41,362 nucleotides of DNA from Schleiferiaceae bacterium (GCA_018402665.1 JAGYIN010000013.1:1-41362); one strand, 5' to 3'. Counted from the stretch's first letter, positions 17,202 through 26,662 are shown. The notes: generated by a model not told the origin, from the letters alone. Numbers and translations are program-made.

Positions 17202-18734
17202 ATGATTTATACTTGGGTCAATAAAGTCATTCGTCAAAACATGCGCAAGCGTGTGGAGGAAATCTTTGCCTTTAGCGAAGCGCCTGTTGAAACGCAAGCT
17301 GAATTATTACGCGGCCTGGTCAGTAAAGCGCAAAATACGACCTACGGACAGTTGCACCATTTTGAACACATTAGCGACCGCGAGGTCTTTTCAAAATTGG
17401 TCCCACTCTCCAACTATGAATTGCTCAAGCCGTACATCGAACAGATGCGTGAAGGAAAAACCGACGTATTGTGGCCCGGCAAAATTGAGTGGTTTGCGAA
17501 AAGCTCAGGAACCACTTCCGGTGTATCAAAGTACCTACCCGTATCGAAGGAAAGTATTGAGGAATGCCACTTTTCGGGAGGCCGATTCGAACTCGCCCTC
17601 TATTGTAACGCCGTACCAGAAACGAAAATTTTCGAAGGCTTGGGCCTCCGTTTAGGTGGATCCACACAAATTCAACAAGAGGGCAACGGACAAAGCGGCG
17701 ACCTCAGTGCCATTTTAATTCAAAACATACCGCTCTGGGCGGAATTACGCAGTGCGCCCAGTCATGAAACGGCACTTTTAAGCGATTGGGAAGAGAAATT
17801 GGAAGCCATTGTAGAAGAGGCCATCACCCAAAACATCACCTCACTTTGGGGTGTCAGCAGCTGGTTTTTAGTACTCTTTAAAAAAGTACTGGAACGAACG
17901 GGGAAGGCGCATTTATTAGAGGTGTGGCCGAATCTCGAGCTCTTCGCTCACGGCGGCGTCAATTTCGCCCCTTATGAACAGCAATTCCGGGAAATGATGC
18001 CGGGAAACCAGGTCACCTTTATGGAAAACTACAATGCATCTGAAGGATTCTTCGCGGTGCAGGACCATCCAGCAATTGACGGGATGTTACTTTTACTGGA
18101 CAATGGCATTTATTATGAATTCATTCCGCTCGATTCTTTTAATGGAACGGAGAGTAAAACCGTGCTATTGGAGGATGTGGAATTGGACACCGATTATGCC
18201 ATAGTCATCACCACCAACGGTGGGCTTTGGCGTTACATCCTGGGAGATACCGTGAAATTCATCTCTAAAAAGCCTTTTCGTATCAAGGTCAGTGGACGCA
18301 CCGCTCACTTCATTAATGCATTTGGCGAAGAGGTCATTGTTACAGATGCTGAATATGCACTGCAGGCGACCTGTGATACCCTGAACTGTCGAGTGATTGA
18401 TTTCCATGCTGCGCCGTGTTACATGAACGACAAGACCACGGGTGCGCACCAATGGATCATTGAGTTTGAGCAACCGCCAGCGGATTTGGAGGCGTTCAAA
18501 ATGGAATTGGACCGAAATCTACAGGGTCAGAATTCAGATTATGAAGCGAAACGGAAATACGATCTTGTCCTCGAACCACCTCGCATTATCGCTGCAGAAC
18601 CGGGACTTTTTCACCAATGGCTCAAGGAAAAAGGAAAGTTGGGCGGACAGAACAAAGTTCCCCGCCTCAGCAACAATCGCGAACTTATAACACAGTTTCT
18701 AACGCTGAATGCTTCGCTTCAAACTCCGTCATAA
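17202..18734 (+). CDS. GH3 auxin-responsive promoter family protein
   Basis: A 510-residue member of the GH3 family of acyl-adenylate/amidosynthetase enzymes. The ATP-binding motif SSGTTSG is at 101-107, the expected distance from the N-terminus; ENYNASEGFFAVQD and YAIVITTNGGLWRYILGDTVKF match the other adenylation motifs. Plant GH3 enzymes join amino acids to auxin or jasmonate. Bacterial homologues are widespread in Bacteroidota with unknown substrate. ATG 17202 fits the MIYTWVNKVIR start. It overlaps the DUF3050 gene by 50 nt, tail to tail. Confidence 0.9.
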   Translation: MIYTWVNKVIRQNMRKRVEEIFAFSEAPVETQAELLRGLVSKAQNTTYGQLHHFEHISDREVFSKLVPLSNYELLKPYIEQMREGKTDVLWPGKIEWFAKSSGTTSGVSKYLPVSKESIEECHFSGGRFELALYCNAVPETKIFEGLGLRLGGSTQIQQEGNGQSGDLSAILIQNIPLWAELRSAPSHETALLSDWEEKLEAIVEEAITQNITSLWGVSSWFLVLFKKVLERTGKAHLLEVWPNLELFAHGGVNFAPYEQQFREMMPGNQVTFMENYNASEGFFAVQDHPAIDGMLLLLDNGIYYEFIPLDSFNGTESKTVLLEDVELDTDYAIVITTNGGLWRYILGDTVKFISKKPFRIKVSGRTAHFINAFGEEVIVTDAEYALQATCDTLNCRVIDFHAAPCYMNDKTTGAHQWIIEFEQPPADLEAFKMELDRNLQGQNSDYEAKRKYDLVLEPPRIIAAEPGLFHQWLKEKGKLGGQNKVPRLSNNRELITQFLTLNASLQTPS

Positions 18735-19476
18735 CGGTTGTCCAAAGCTCAATTCTGGCCTGCAACGCCGCTTTCGAAGACAACGCTGCTTGATTCCATT
18801 TTTCTTCACTGTCACCGCAAAGTAGCTCGACCATTTGCTCGGCGAGATGGCCGTGTAAATCTCCATCGATCTCAATGTGACGCTCCAAATAGTAGGCGAA
18901 TAAGCCCAATTCATTCGGGAACGTAGTCTTCAGATAGCGAACGATTTCGATAAACATATCCGGAATAAGATCTTCTCGTCCAAAGGTGAATACTGCCGCA
19001 ATCTCAGAAGCATCGCCGCGAGCAACAACATCCAATGTCTGGCGCACAAAAGCCTTGGCACTTTCTGGTGCAGCACTGGCCTCTAATGCCTCTAGAGGCT
19101 GTACACCGCGATCTAAATCCTTGATGAAATTTGAAATAGGTGCTGTATCCGCACCCGCCTCTTTCATGGCACGCAGGTACAATTCGAAGTGGCTGGTCGC
19201 GTTGCCTTCCTGATCCACATCACTTTCTTCGCCGTGAACAATCTCATTAATCAAACGACGCACGGCCGGGTCGCCTTTGGGGGTCCAGTAGGTATTCACA
19301 CAGGTGAGTTCACGCTGAAGCGACTTTAGGAGCACCATAAAATCCCACACCGCCCAAACGTGAGCTTCCATGAAGTACTGCGCGCGAGGCACTGTATTTA
19401 CCCATTGGAAGGCCGGGTGTGCGACTAATTCTTGTCTGGATGCTTCAATCTGCTCTTTAACCAATTCAATTTTCAT
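18685..19476 (-). CDS. DUF3050 family protein (heme-oxygenase-like fold)
   Basis: A 263-residue soluble protein of the DUF3050 family, predicted to have an all-helical heme-oxygenase-like fold. Family-type segments are HPAFQWVNTVPRAQYFMEAHVWAVWDFM near 19-46, LINEIVHGEESD, and FAYYLERHIEIDGDLHGHL near 203-221. The conserved Glu and His residues spread over the helices (EIVHGEE, YYLERHIEID) could hold a di-metal centre as in relatives of this fold, but that is inference. No signal peptide. The function is unknown. Confidence 0.8.
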   Translation of the reverse strand: MKIELVKEQIEASRQELVAHPAFQWVNTVPRAQYFMEAHVWAVWDFMVLLKSLQRELTCVNTYWTPKGDPAVRRLINEIVHGEESDVDQEGNATSHFELYLRAMKEAGADTAPISNFIKDLDRGVQPLEALEASAAPESAKAFVRQTLDVVARGDASEIAAVFTFGREDLIPDMFIEIVRYLKTTFPNELGLFAYYLERHIEIDGDLHGHLAEQMVELLCGDSEEKWNQAALSSKAALQARIELWTTVMTEFEAKHSALETVL

Positions 19477-19527
19477 ATTTCAGTGGAATGCTTGAGGTAC
19501 TTTTATTACTTTGCGGGTACAAAACTA

Positions 19528-20148
19528 ATGAGCATGCACATAGCAATCGCAGGAAATATTGGTTCAGGTAAAACAACTTTAACAGAGTTGTTAGCGAAAC
19601 ACTATAATTACCAGCCACATTACGAAGATGTAGACGACAATCCCTACCTAGACGACTTCTATGAAGAAATGCAACGTTGGAGCTTCAACTTGCAAATCTA
19701 TTTCTTACGCTCACGCTTTGCACAAGTAACGGCTGTGCGCGAAGAAGGTTTAGACGTTATTCAAGATCGTACCATTTACGAAGATGCCCACATCTTTGCG
19801 CCCAACTTACACGCGATGGGACTGATGACTGCACGCGACTATGAGAGCTACAAAGGCCTCTTCGAGCTGATGGAAAAACACCTTCAACCGCCAGACCTGC
19901 TCATTTACCTGCGCGCCTCTGTCCCGACATTGGTCGACCACATCCAGAAACGTGGAAGAGATTACGAAAACAGCATCCGTATCGATTATTTGAGACGATT
20001 AAATGAGCGTTACGAAGCATGGATCAACACCTACGACAAAGGAAAAATACTTATTGTCAATGTCGATAAGAATAAGTTTCCTGAAAACCCTGAAGACCTC
20101 GGAGAAATCATCCAGCAGATCGACTCAGAGCTCAACGGCCTCTTCTAA
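19528..20148 (+). CDS. Deoxynucleoside kinase
   Basis: Phosphorylates deoxynucleosides in the salvage pathway. It has 206 residues from ATG 19528 (MSMHIAIAGN); an ATG two codons later is also possible. The P-loop is GNIGSGKT at 9-16. QDRTIYEDAHIFA is the DRS/ED-type substrate motif, and RGRDYENSIRIDYLRRLNERYEAW is the lid and C-terminal segment of the dNK family (deoxyadenosine/deoxyguanosine kinase-like). Substrate preference cannot be read from sequence. TTACTTTG at 19506-19513 is a possible -7 box. The 3' end overlaps waaA by 24 nt. Confidence 0.93.
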   Translation: MSMHIAIAGNIGSGKTTLTELLAKHYNYQPHYEDVDDNPYLDDFYEEMQRWSFNLQIYFLRSRFAQVTAVREEGLDVIQDRTIYEDAHIFAPNLHAMGLMTARDYESYKGLFELMEKHLQPPDLLIYLRASVPTLVDHIQKRGRDYENSIRIDYLRRLNERYEAWINTYDKGKILIVNVDKNKFPENPEDLGEIIQQIDSELNGLF

Positions 20149-21330
20149 AACTTTTACGATTTTTTCTGCGGCACCGCGCTGCTCAAGTATCCAAGCTTGA
20201 GCAAGTTTACCTTTCGCGGCAAACGATTCGGAACCTACCTGATCTAAATACTGCATCCAATCTCCGTGTGAGCGAATGGGGCACAAGAACTCTTGTTCGA
20301 CCAATTCTTTATTCTCCGCAATCTTCTGCCAGTTCGGACCACAGGCCGCTATCTTTCCCTGGGCGGTCGCTTCTAAGACATTGTGTGAAGCCTTGTCCCA
20401 TCCGCCGCCTATCACGACACCATCGGCCAAGCCATATAAACTCACCAGCACACCGAACTCAGGCACCATCAGCACATCCGTTGCCTTCGGCTCGTTTCGA
20501 GTGCTGTCCAACACTTGGGAAGCTTCGTATTGCATCAGCGCTCCTTGAAGCTTCGATGATTCTTTTAGATCATGCGGCACCACCCAAAGCGAATAATCTC
20601 TTAGATCTAAACCGTTCAACGCCGCGCAATCTGACAAATGGGCACTACCCACAAGGAGTACTGGCTTTTGCTGCGCCCGTTTCCAAGCCACAAATTTTTC
20701 ATTCGCCTCCACCCCGACCAAGGCCGCGGCATAATCGTACTTCGGATTGCCCAAAACTACCGAATGAACGCCTGCTGCGCTCATCGTGGCGGCATCCCTA
20801 TCGTCCACCACGCCCCAGGTATTTACGGCAGCGCTAAATGTGCTGCGAATGAAAGGAAGCAGGGGACTTAAATACCACGGCCTGTTGGGAGCACTCATTC
20901 CTATAACGACCGTTGGAACATCGGAATTCTTTAAACCCGCGATATGGTTAGGCCATAGATCATAGCGGACAAATACTGCCAACGCAGGATTGCAATACTT
21001 CAACCATTTTGACACTTCTGAAGGCGCATCAAGGGGTAAATAGTGCACGGTAGCCCGGGAATAGTTTTTACGCGGTTCGTATCCTGAAGGGCTAAAAAAA
21101 GTTACTACACCGGACCAATTGGGGCGGTTGTCAAGAAACCCCTCTAAAATGGGTTTGCCCATTTCGAACTCACCCAAAGAAGCGCAATGCATCCAAACGA
21201 CTTTACCTTGGAGCGGTTCCTTTTGTTTCCACGCTTTATCGGCAGTAACTGTTCCTAACCAACTCTTTGCGGGAGCCAGGATTCGCGCGGTGCGAAAAAC
21301 GAGTTCAGTTAAAACAGGATAGAGTACCAT
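20125..21330 (-). CDS. waaA: 3-deoxy-D-manno-octulosonic-acid transferase
   Basis: Transfers Kdo from CMP-Kdo to lipid A, the first step of LPS core assembly, at the cytoplasmic face of the inner membrane. It has 401 residues. WMHCASLGEFE contains the catalytic Glu54; FFSPSGYE, YLPLDAP and FVRYDLWPN follow in the N-terminal domain; GNPKYDYA, WVVPHD and GGGWDKASHNVLEA mark the CMP-Kdo domain. The ATG overlaps the stop of the outer-membrane protein gene (TAATG), so both are translationally coupled, a fitting link between LPS and the outer membrane. Confidence 0.95.
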   Translation of the reverse strand: MVLYPVLTELVFRTARILAPAKSWLGTVTADKAWKQKEPLQGKVVWMHCASLGEFEMGKPILEGFLDNRPNWSGVVTFFSPSGYEPRKNYSRATVHYLPLDAPSEVSKWLKYCNPALAVFVRYDLWPNHIAGLKNSDVPTVVIGMSAPNRPWYLSPLLPFIRSTFSAAVNTWGVVDDRDAATMSAAGVHSVVLGNPKYDYAAALVGVEANEKFVAWKRAQQKPVLLVGSAHLSDCAALNGLDLRDYSLWVVPHDLKESSKLQGALMQYEASQVLDSTRNEPKATDVLMVPEFGVLVSLYGLADGVVIGGGWDKASHNVLEATAQGKIAACGPNWQKIAENKELVEQEFLCPIRSHGDWMQYLDQVGSESFAAKGKLAQAWILEQRGAAEKIVKVLEEAVEL

Positions 21331-22094
21331 TAATCGGTCAAAAAGAAGCTTTCTTGCTTTGCATATACCGGCAGCAACCAGGTGAAGTTAATTCCTACAC
21401 TCAAGTCTAATTTTAACCCCGAATCTTCCAATCCAGTATCCACATTAAAGCCTCGAACGCTCTTTGTGACTGCGGTATTGACCGTCAATCCTACCATGAA
21501 GTTGATGCGCTCGTCGTTGTCTAAATGCAAATAGCGCAGCGAAGATTTTGAGGCGACGCCGCGATGCAAACGATCGTAACCGTAAATCATGGGCGCTGCC
21601 AATTGGGGGTAATTCCCACGTTCGTTGCGCACGCTGATTTTTGTTTGCTGCAATCCAAAGCCTTGGAGCACCATCCAACCTGAATTGGGGTTGTAATGTG
21701 GCTTAAAGATTCGACCGCTATTCACCGTAATTTGTGCGCCGCTAAGGCCTGCGTTCATTATGGCAAATTCTCCATTAACGCCAATATAATTGCCATTTTC
21801 GTCGGTCAAACCACCAAAAATTGCGTCTGTATTTTTAACTGAGGTTCCGTAAAAGGCATCGAAATCTAACCCGTAAAAGCGGTTCTTTTTGTTCTTGCGC
21901 TGGTAGGACACGGTTGCTGCTGCAAAGGGTTCGTAGCGATCAGCAAGATCTCCCGCTGGCAAATAGAAGGCTGGGGACAGCCCCCACAATTGGACGGTGC
22001 GCACACTGTCCCTCGTTGTCAATTGGCCCAAAGCGGGCGAAGAAAAGAGGCAGATGCTAGCAAAAAGCAGCGAAAATTGAACAACTTTTTTCAT
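21330..22094 (-). CDS. Putative outer-membrane beta-barrel protein
   Basis: A 254-residue exported protein. The signal peptide spans about residues 1-23 (MKKVVQFSLLFASICLFSSPALG). The rest is a series of amphipathic strands with many aromatic ends (RFYGLDFDAFYGTS, KSSLRYLHLDNDERINFMVGLTVNT, LDLSVGINFTWLLPVY), as in small porin-like barrels. I recognise it as a type often found beside waaA in Bacteroidota but cannot give a function. It is co-transcribed and translationally coupled with waaA. Confidence 0.65.
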   Translation of the reverse strand: MKKVVQFSLLFASICLFSSPALGQLTTRDSVRTVQLWGLSPAFYLPAGDLADRYEPFAAATVSYQRKNKKNRFYGLDFDAFYGTSVKNTDAIFGGLTDENGNYIGVNGEFAIMNAGLSGAQITVNSGRIFKPHYNPNSGWMVLQGFGLQQTKISVRNERGNYPQLAAPMIYGYDRLHRGVASKSSLRYLHLDNDERINFMVGLTVNTAVTKSVRGFNVDTGLEDSGLKLDLSVGINFTWLLPVYAKQESFFLTD

Positions 22095-22203
22095 ACGTGG
22101 TAATCTAACTGCAAGGTAAGGGCAATTGGTCGTTCGTAATAATGTAATTTTAGGGCGCTCTTTCCGTTAGAAGAGTTAAAATAAGGAAACCAGCCAATCA
22201 ATT

Positions 22204-23532
22204 ATGAAAATCACGGTAGTAGGAACAGGATATGTAGGATTAGTCACAGGCGCATGTTTAGCGGATGTGGGCATTCAAGTAACCTGTGTAGATATTGACC
22301 AGAAGAAGATCGACGGACTTGAAAACGGGATCATGCCCATTTACGAGCCAGGATTAAAAGACATTGTTTTACGCAACCACGCGAAAGGTCGTTTGCATTT
22401 TAGCACCAACCTCAGTGAAGCCATCAAAGGTTCGGGCGCAGCATTTATCGCTGTGGGAACGCCCCCAGGGGAGGACGGCTCTGCTGATCTTAAGTACGTT
22501 TTAGGCGTAGCTCAGGAGATTGGCCAGACCATGGACGACTATCTGGTGGTTATTACAAAATCTACCGTTCCTGTGGGCACGGCAGAAAAAGTACGCGGTG
22601 CTGTTGCATCGGCACTTGATAAGCGCAGTGCATCCTTTAGCTTCGATGTCGCGTCGAACCCAGAGTTTTTAAAAGAAGGTGCTGCGATTGAAGATTTCAT
22701 GAAACCCGACCGCATTGTAGTGGGTATTGACAGCGAGCGTGCACGTGAGATGATGGCGCGTGTATATCGCCCATTTACACTCAACGGTCATCCGGTGATC
22801 TTCATGGACATTCCCTCTGCGGAAATGACGAAGTATGCGGCAAATGCCATGCTAGCGACAAAAATTTCATTCATGAATGACATCGCAAATTTGTGCGAGC
22901 GCATGGGCGCGGATGTGAATCAGGTTCGTAAGGGAATCGGTTCCGACCCGAGAATAGGAAATAAATTCATTTACCCGGGTATCGGATATGGCGGTTCGTG
23001 CTTTCCTAAGGATGTCAAGGCACTGGCCCGCACCGGAAGAGAAAACGGACATACCATGCGCATTCTAGAAGCCGTAGAAGCGGTGAACGATGCACAGAAA
23101 AGTGTGCTTTTCAATAAAATAAACGCTTACTTCGGAGGCGAGCTTCACGGCAAAACCGTTGCCTTCTGGGGACTCTCCTTTAAACCAAATACAGACGATA
23201 TGCGTGAAGCGCCGTCTGTTGTGATTGCGAACCTCTTGCTGGATGCTGGGGCCCACGTTCGTGCGTACGACCCCGTGGCTATGGAAGAAGCAAAACACCA
23301 ATTGGGCGACCGCATTACCTATTGCGCTGATGAAATGGAAGCCGTTCGCGGTGCCGATGCCTTAGCGCTGATTACAGAATGGGCTGAATTTAGAGTACCG
23401 GATTGGAGCGCGGTAGCGAATGAAATGAATGGCAAAGTACTCTTTGACGGACGCAACCTTTACCGTCGTGAGATTGTCGGTGAGGTAGGATTCGATTATT
23501 TTGGAATAGGACAAGGCGAACAACCCGCGTAA
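22204..23532 (+). CDS. ugd: UDP-glucose 6-dehydrogenase
   Basis: Oxidises UDP-glucose to UDP-glucuronate with two NAD. It has 442 residues. The NAD-binding motif is VVGTGYVG (5-12). [20 protein letters not shown], the catalytic Cys266 in [10 protein letters not shown], and [18 protein letters not shown] are the family signatures. First gene of a run of nucleotide-sugar genes: the next, a UDP-glucuronate decarboxylase, starts 2 nt after its stop and uses its product. TAATTTTA at about 22148-22155 is a one-mismatch -7 candidate. Confidence 0.96.
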   Translation: MKITVVGTGYVGLVTGACLADVGIQVTCVDIDQKKIDGLENGIMPIYEPGLKDIVLRNHAKGRLHFSTNLSEAIKGSGAAFIAVGTPPGEDGSADLKYVLGVAQEIGQTMDDYLVVITKSTVPVGTAEKVRGAVASALDKRSASFSFDVASNPEFLKEGAAIEDFMKPDRIVVGIDSERAREMMARVYRPFTLNGHPVIFMDIPSAEMTKYAANAMLATKISFMNDIANLCERMGADVNQVRKGIGSDPRIGNKFIYPGIGYGGSCFPKDVKALARTGRENGHTMRILEAVEAVNDAQKSVLFNKINAYFGGELHGKTVAFWGLSFKPNTDDMREAPSVVIANLLLDAGAHVRAYDPVAMEEAKHQLGDRITYCADEMEAVRGADALALITEWAEFRVPDWSAVANEMNGKVLFDGRNLYRREIVGEVGFDYFGIGQGEQPA

Positions 23533-23534
23533 TT

Positions 23535-24524
23535 ATGGCAAGAGTACTGATCACTGGAGCAGCAGGATTTTTAGGCTCACATTTGTGTGACCGATTCATC
23601 GCCGAAGGCTACGATGTCCTCGCCATGGATAACCTCATCACGGGGAATATGGAAAATTTGGAACACCTCATGGGCCTTCCTAATTTCACCTTTTACCACC
23701 ACGATGTAAGCAACTATGTGCATGTCCCAGGAGAATTGGACTACATCCTTCATTTCGCATCGCCGGCCTCCCCTATTGACTATTTAAAAATCCCCATTCA
23801 AACCCTAAAGGTCAGCTCGTTGGGCACACACAACCTTTTAGGATTGGCTCTACACAAAGGTGCGCGCATCCTTGTCGCATCCACCTCAGAAGTGTACGGT
23901 GATCCCCTTGTTCACCCACAAACAGAAGAGTACTGGGGTAATGTAAATCCTGTAGGGCCTCGTGGCGTTTACGACGAAGCAAAACGATTCATGGAAGCCA
24001 TGACCATGGCCTACCACACCTACCACGGTTTAGAAACACGTATTGTTCGAATTTTCAATACCTATGGGCCGCGTATGCGACTAAACGACGGCCGCGTATT
24101 GCCCGCATTTATAGGTCAAGCACTGCGCGGTGAAGACCTCACCATTTTTGGGGACGGTACACAAACCCGCTCGTTCTGCTATGTGGATGATCTTATTGAA
24201 GGCATCTACCGCTTATTGATGAGCGACCATACAGAGCCCGTGAACATAGGAAACCCACACGAAATCACGATTGGCCAATTCGCGGAAGAAGTCATCAGCC
24301 TCACTGGAACGACACAAAAAGTGGTCTACAAAGAGCTGCCTGTGAACGACCCCATGCAGCGCCAACCGGACATCACTAAGGCAAAAGAATTGCTGGATTG
24401 GGAACCGAAAGTGATGCGTTCAGAAGGCCTCGATCGCACCTATGCTTGGTTCAAAGACTTGCCGGAAGATCGCCTGTATCGCAAGGAACACCGCGATTTC
24501 GCAGACTACAAGAAAACCAAATAA
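23535..24524 (+). CDS. UDP-glucuronate decarboxylase (UDP-xylose synthase)
   Basis: An extended short-chain dehydrogenase that turns UDP-glucuronate into UDP-xylose. It has 329 residues. [11 protein letters not shown] (7-17) binds [13 protein letters not shown] and the YxxxK pair Tyr146/Lys150 in GVYDEAKRF are catalytic. [20 protein letters not shown] and [18 protein letters not shown] closely match the UXS family, which differs here from plain epimerases. The order ugd-uxs gives UDP-glucose to UDP-xylose in two steps. The gene symbol varies between genomes. Confidence 0.93.
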   Translation: MARVLITGAAGFLGSHLCDRFIAEGYDVLAMDNLITGNMENLEHLMGLPNFTFYHHDVSNYVHVPGELDYILHFASPASPIDYLKIPIQTLKVSSLGTHNLLGLALHKGARILVASTSEVYGDPLVHPQTEEYWGNVNPVGPRGVYDEAKRFMEAMTMAYHTYHGLETRIVRIFNTYGPRMRLNDGRVLPAFIGQALRGEDLTIFGDGTQTRSFCYVDDLIEGIYRLLMSDHTEPVNIGNPHEITIGQFAEEVISLTGTTQKVVYKELPVNDPMQRQPDITKAKELLDWEPKVMRSEGLDRTYAWFKDLPEDRLYRKEHRDFADYKKTK

Positions 24525-24531
24525 ACCAATA

Positions 24532-25539
24532 ATGAACCAAATTTTAGTCACAGGAGGCTTAGGCTATATAGGATCGCACACCATCATCGAATTGCTTGCT
24601 GCAGGATATGAACCCATTGTCATCGACAACCTCAGCGAGAGTCCTATTGAGGTAAAAGATCGCATTGAAAAAATCGCGGGTCGGAAAATCACCTTCCGCC
24701 AGGTTGAGCTTTGTAATCGCGCTGCAGTTGACGCTGTGTTTGAAGAATTCCCAACGATTTCAGGGGTCATTCACTTTGCGGCCTTTCTGCTCGTTAACGA
24801 AAGTGTGGACAAGCCTCTTAAGTACTACCACAACAACTTGCTGAGCACCATTAACCTCCTTCAAAGCATGGAGGCCTATGGCATTCGCAACATTGTATTC
24901 TCGAGTTCATGTACGGTGTACGGCACACCGGAAAACCCACATGTGGATGAAAATGCGCCTGTACAACCTGCGGAAAGCCCCTACGGCAATACGAAGAAGA
25001 TGGGCGAGGAAATTTTACGGGACCAAGCCGCTACCGGAGTGGTCGACGTGTTGAGTTTGCGTTATTTCAATCCTATCGGCGCCCACCCATCGAGCATTAT
25101 TGGAGAATTCCAAGACGGAGAACCGCACCATTTAGTTCCCTACATTACTGAGACTGCTATTGGTAAGCGCCAGGAATTAAAGGTATTTGGTTCAGATTAT
25201 GATACGCGCGACGGCTCATGTATTCGCGATTACATTCACGTGATTGACATCGCCAAAGCACACATTTTAGCGGTTCAACATTTGATCGACGGCAAAACCA
25301 AGGGATACGATGTTATTAACCTTGGGTCTGGAAACGGATCAACGGTTTTAGAGATGATTCATGCTTTTGAACGGGCCACGGGAATAACCATTCCGTACAG
25401 CTTGGCACCACGTCGTGCCGGGGATGTACCTGCGGTGTACGCGAATATCGGTAAGGCACAAAGCGTGTTGAATTGGACCCCAGAAAAAAGCTTAGAAGAC
25501 ATGCTCCGTGATGCTTGGAATTTTGAGCAAAGCTTATAG
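24532..25539 (+). CDS. galE: UDP-glucose 4-epimerase
   Basis: Interconverts UDP-glucose and UDP-galactose, or related pairs such as UDP-xylose and UDP-arabinose. It has 335 residues from ATG 24532 (MNQILVTGGLGYIGSHT), 7 nt after the decarboxylase stop; a longer frame adds 30 unrelated residues. The Rossmann motif TGGLGYIG is at 7-14 and YxxxK is Tyr151/Lys155 in SPYGNTKKMGEE. RYFNPIGAHPSSIIGE and RDYIHVIDIAKAH are GalE signatures. Last core gene before the accessory insert. Confidence 0.94.
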   Translation: MNQILVTGGLGYIGSHTIIELLAAGYEPIVIDNLSESPIEVKDRIEKIAGRKITFRQVELCNRAAVDAVFEEFPTISGVIHFAAFLLVNESVDKPLKYYHNNLLSTINLLQSMEAYGIRNIVFSSSCTVYGTPENPHVDENAPVQPAESPYGNTKKMGEEILRDQAATGVVDVLSLRYFNPIGAHPSSIIGEFQDGEPHHLVPYITETAIGKRQELKVFGSDYDTRDGSCIRDYIHVIDIAKAHILAVQHLIDGKTKGYDVINLGSGNGSTVLEMIHAFERATGITIPYSLAPRRAGDVPAVYANIGKAQSVLNWTPEKSLEDMLRDAWNFEQSL

Positions 25540-25540
25540 C

Positions 25541-26590
25541 ATGTCGAGGTTTGTCGTAGGAATCATACTATTCTTATTGACTAGTTCACTTTTCGGACAA
25601 GGCTATATCTACGCTCCCATTGACTCGCTGAGAACCATGCCAAATTCTAGGCTTGATAGTCTATACCCTTCTGCCTTTTCTATAGATACCGTAAGTAACC
25701 TCACTACCATTTCGAGGCCGGAATTTGATAGCATATTTAGCAATGCCATCCGCCCCGTCATTTACGAACTTAAGAGAGTAAGCGAGGAAATTAATGCCCC
25801 TGCTTCGTCCTTCTCTTACCTTTTCTATTTTAATGCCAATGGTGTCCTAGATCATGCTCGAATAAGCATCATCTTGGCTCAAGAGGGTCATTCATTGACT
25901 ATTGAATATCCAGATTCAATTCTAGGTCATTTGCTCTCCAATTTTAGCCTAGGATTCTCAGCCAATCGAGCTTATTCCCAGTGCGGCTCTACTTATTTGG
26001 GAGCAAGACCTCACATACCTGTTTTGGATGGCCCAAAAAGATATTTGCTAGCCTATCAACCCGGTAAAGCACAGACAATCTACGGGATTGCTATAGGAAT
26101 AGTTGGACAAGATGTTATTTGTAATGCTCCGTACAACCAGACCACCAACGGGATTAATCTTCAAATTGGAGGTGGACTTTTCCACTGGTATAAGGTGCCT
26201 TTAGGGTATCTACCTGATCCCATGCTAAACATAGGCCCGAAGTCTATTACCAATGGACTGCAATGCTCACTTTTTGGAACGCAAACAGATATAGTCAATG
26301 GACTAGCGGTCTCTGGATTTGTCAGCGTAGGTGAACGATTGAATGGAATTGCTTTAAATGTGGGCAGTAGTCATTACCAGGAAGTGAATGGATTGAGTAT
26401 CTCGTTTAGAAACAGTACCGCTCAAACCAAAGGAGTACAACTCGGCATTATTAATGGTTCAATGCAAATGAAAGGTGTTCAAGTGGGACTAAGAAATAAT
26501 GTCCAGACTACGGATCAATCCGTCCTGCAGCTAGGCCTTTGGAATACAATAAACGGAAAGTCCTTTCCCATTGTAAACTTCCGTCGATAA
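25541..26590 (+). CDS. Secreted LA_2272-like surface repeat protein
   Basis: A 349-residue protein with a signal peptide (about 1-18, FLLTSSLFGQ) starting 1 nt after the galE stop. The N-terminal 150 residues are unlike anything I know. The C-terminal half is a row of degenerate repeats of about 20 residues with NGL or KGV-Q-GL-N cores: TNGINLQIGGG, TNGLQCSLFG, VNGLAVSGF, LNGIALNVG, VNGLSISFRN, TKGVQLGIING, MKGVQVGLRNN and LQLGLWN. These match the LA_2272-type surface repeats first noted in Leptospira and seen in Bacteroidota. It is visibly AT-richer than galE and rfbB. It probably forms a beta structure outside the cell or on the outer membrane; its role is unknown. Confidence 0.75.
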   Translation: MSRFVVGIILFLLTSSLFGQGYIYAPIDSLRTMPNSRLDSLYPSAFSIDTVSNLTTISRPEFDSIFSNAIRPVIYELKRVSEEINAPASSFSYLFYFNANGVLDHARISIILAQEGHSLTIEYPDSILGHLLSNFSLGFSANRAYSQCGSTYLGARPHIPVLDGPKRYLLAYQPGKAQTIYGIAIGIVGQDVICNAPYNQTTNGINLQIGGGLFHWYKVPLGYLPDPMLNIGPKSITNGLQCSLFGTQTDIVNGLAVSGFVSVGERLNGIALNVGSSHYQEVNGLSISFRNSTAQTKGVQLGIINGSMQMKGVQVGLRNNVQTTDQSVLQLGLWNTINGKSFPIVNFRR

Positions 26591-26616
26591 CTTTCTCTTT
26601 TCCACATTCTTTGGAG
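26587..26616 (+). repeat. 30-bp direct repeat, copy 1 (upstream of YefM/YoeB)
   Basis: Starts within the stop codon of the repeat-protein gene. It matches 27167-27196 at 27 of 30 positions, and its last 20 bases (CTTTTCC...TTTGGAG) are identical. Its TTTG forms the -33 element of the yefM promoter. Together the two copies bracket the YefM/YoeB unit. Confidence 0.85.
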
Positions 26617-26641
26617 AAGCTCGTAGCTTATCTTAAATTTG
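26611..26641 (+). promoter_or_regulatory. Promoter of the yefM-yoeB operon
   Basis: TTG (26611-26613), 20 nt, TAAATTTG (26634-26641): a full Bacteroidota promoter. Its last base is the first base of the palindrome at 26641-26656, so a repressor on the palindrome would cover the start site. Confidence 0.75.
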
Positions 26642-26656
26642 TACTTAATAAAGTAC
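26641..26656 (+). promoter_or_regulatory. Palindromic operator of the yefM-yoeB operon
   Basis: Perfect inverted repeat GTACTT-AATA-AAGTAC, just ahead of the antitoxin ATG at 26663 and over the predicted transcription start. GTAC-core palindromes fit the known YefM operator type (core TGTACA), which supports autorepression by the antitoxin/toxin complex. Confidence 0.7.
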
Positions 26657-26662
26657 GTAATT

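Noticed and set aside
25900..26590. Repeats in the LA_2272-like gene as a CRISPR or DNA tandem array
   Set aside because: The repetition is only at protein level and degenerate; DNA repeats and spacers are absent.
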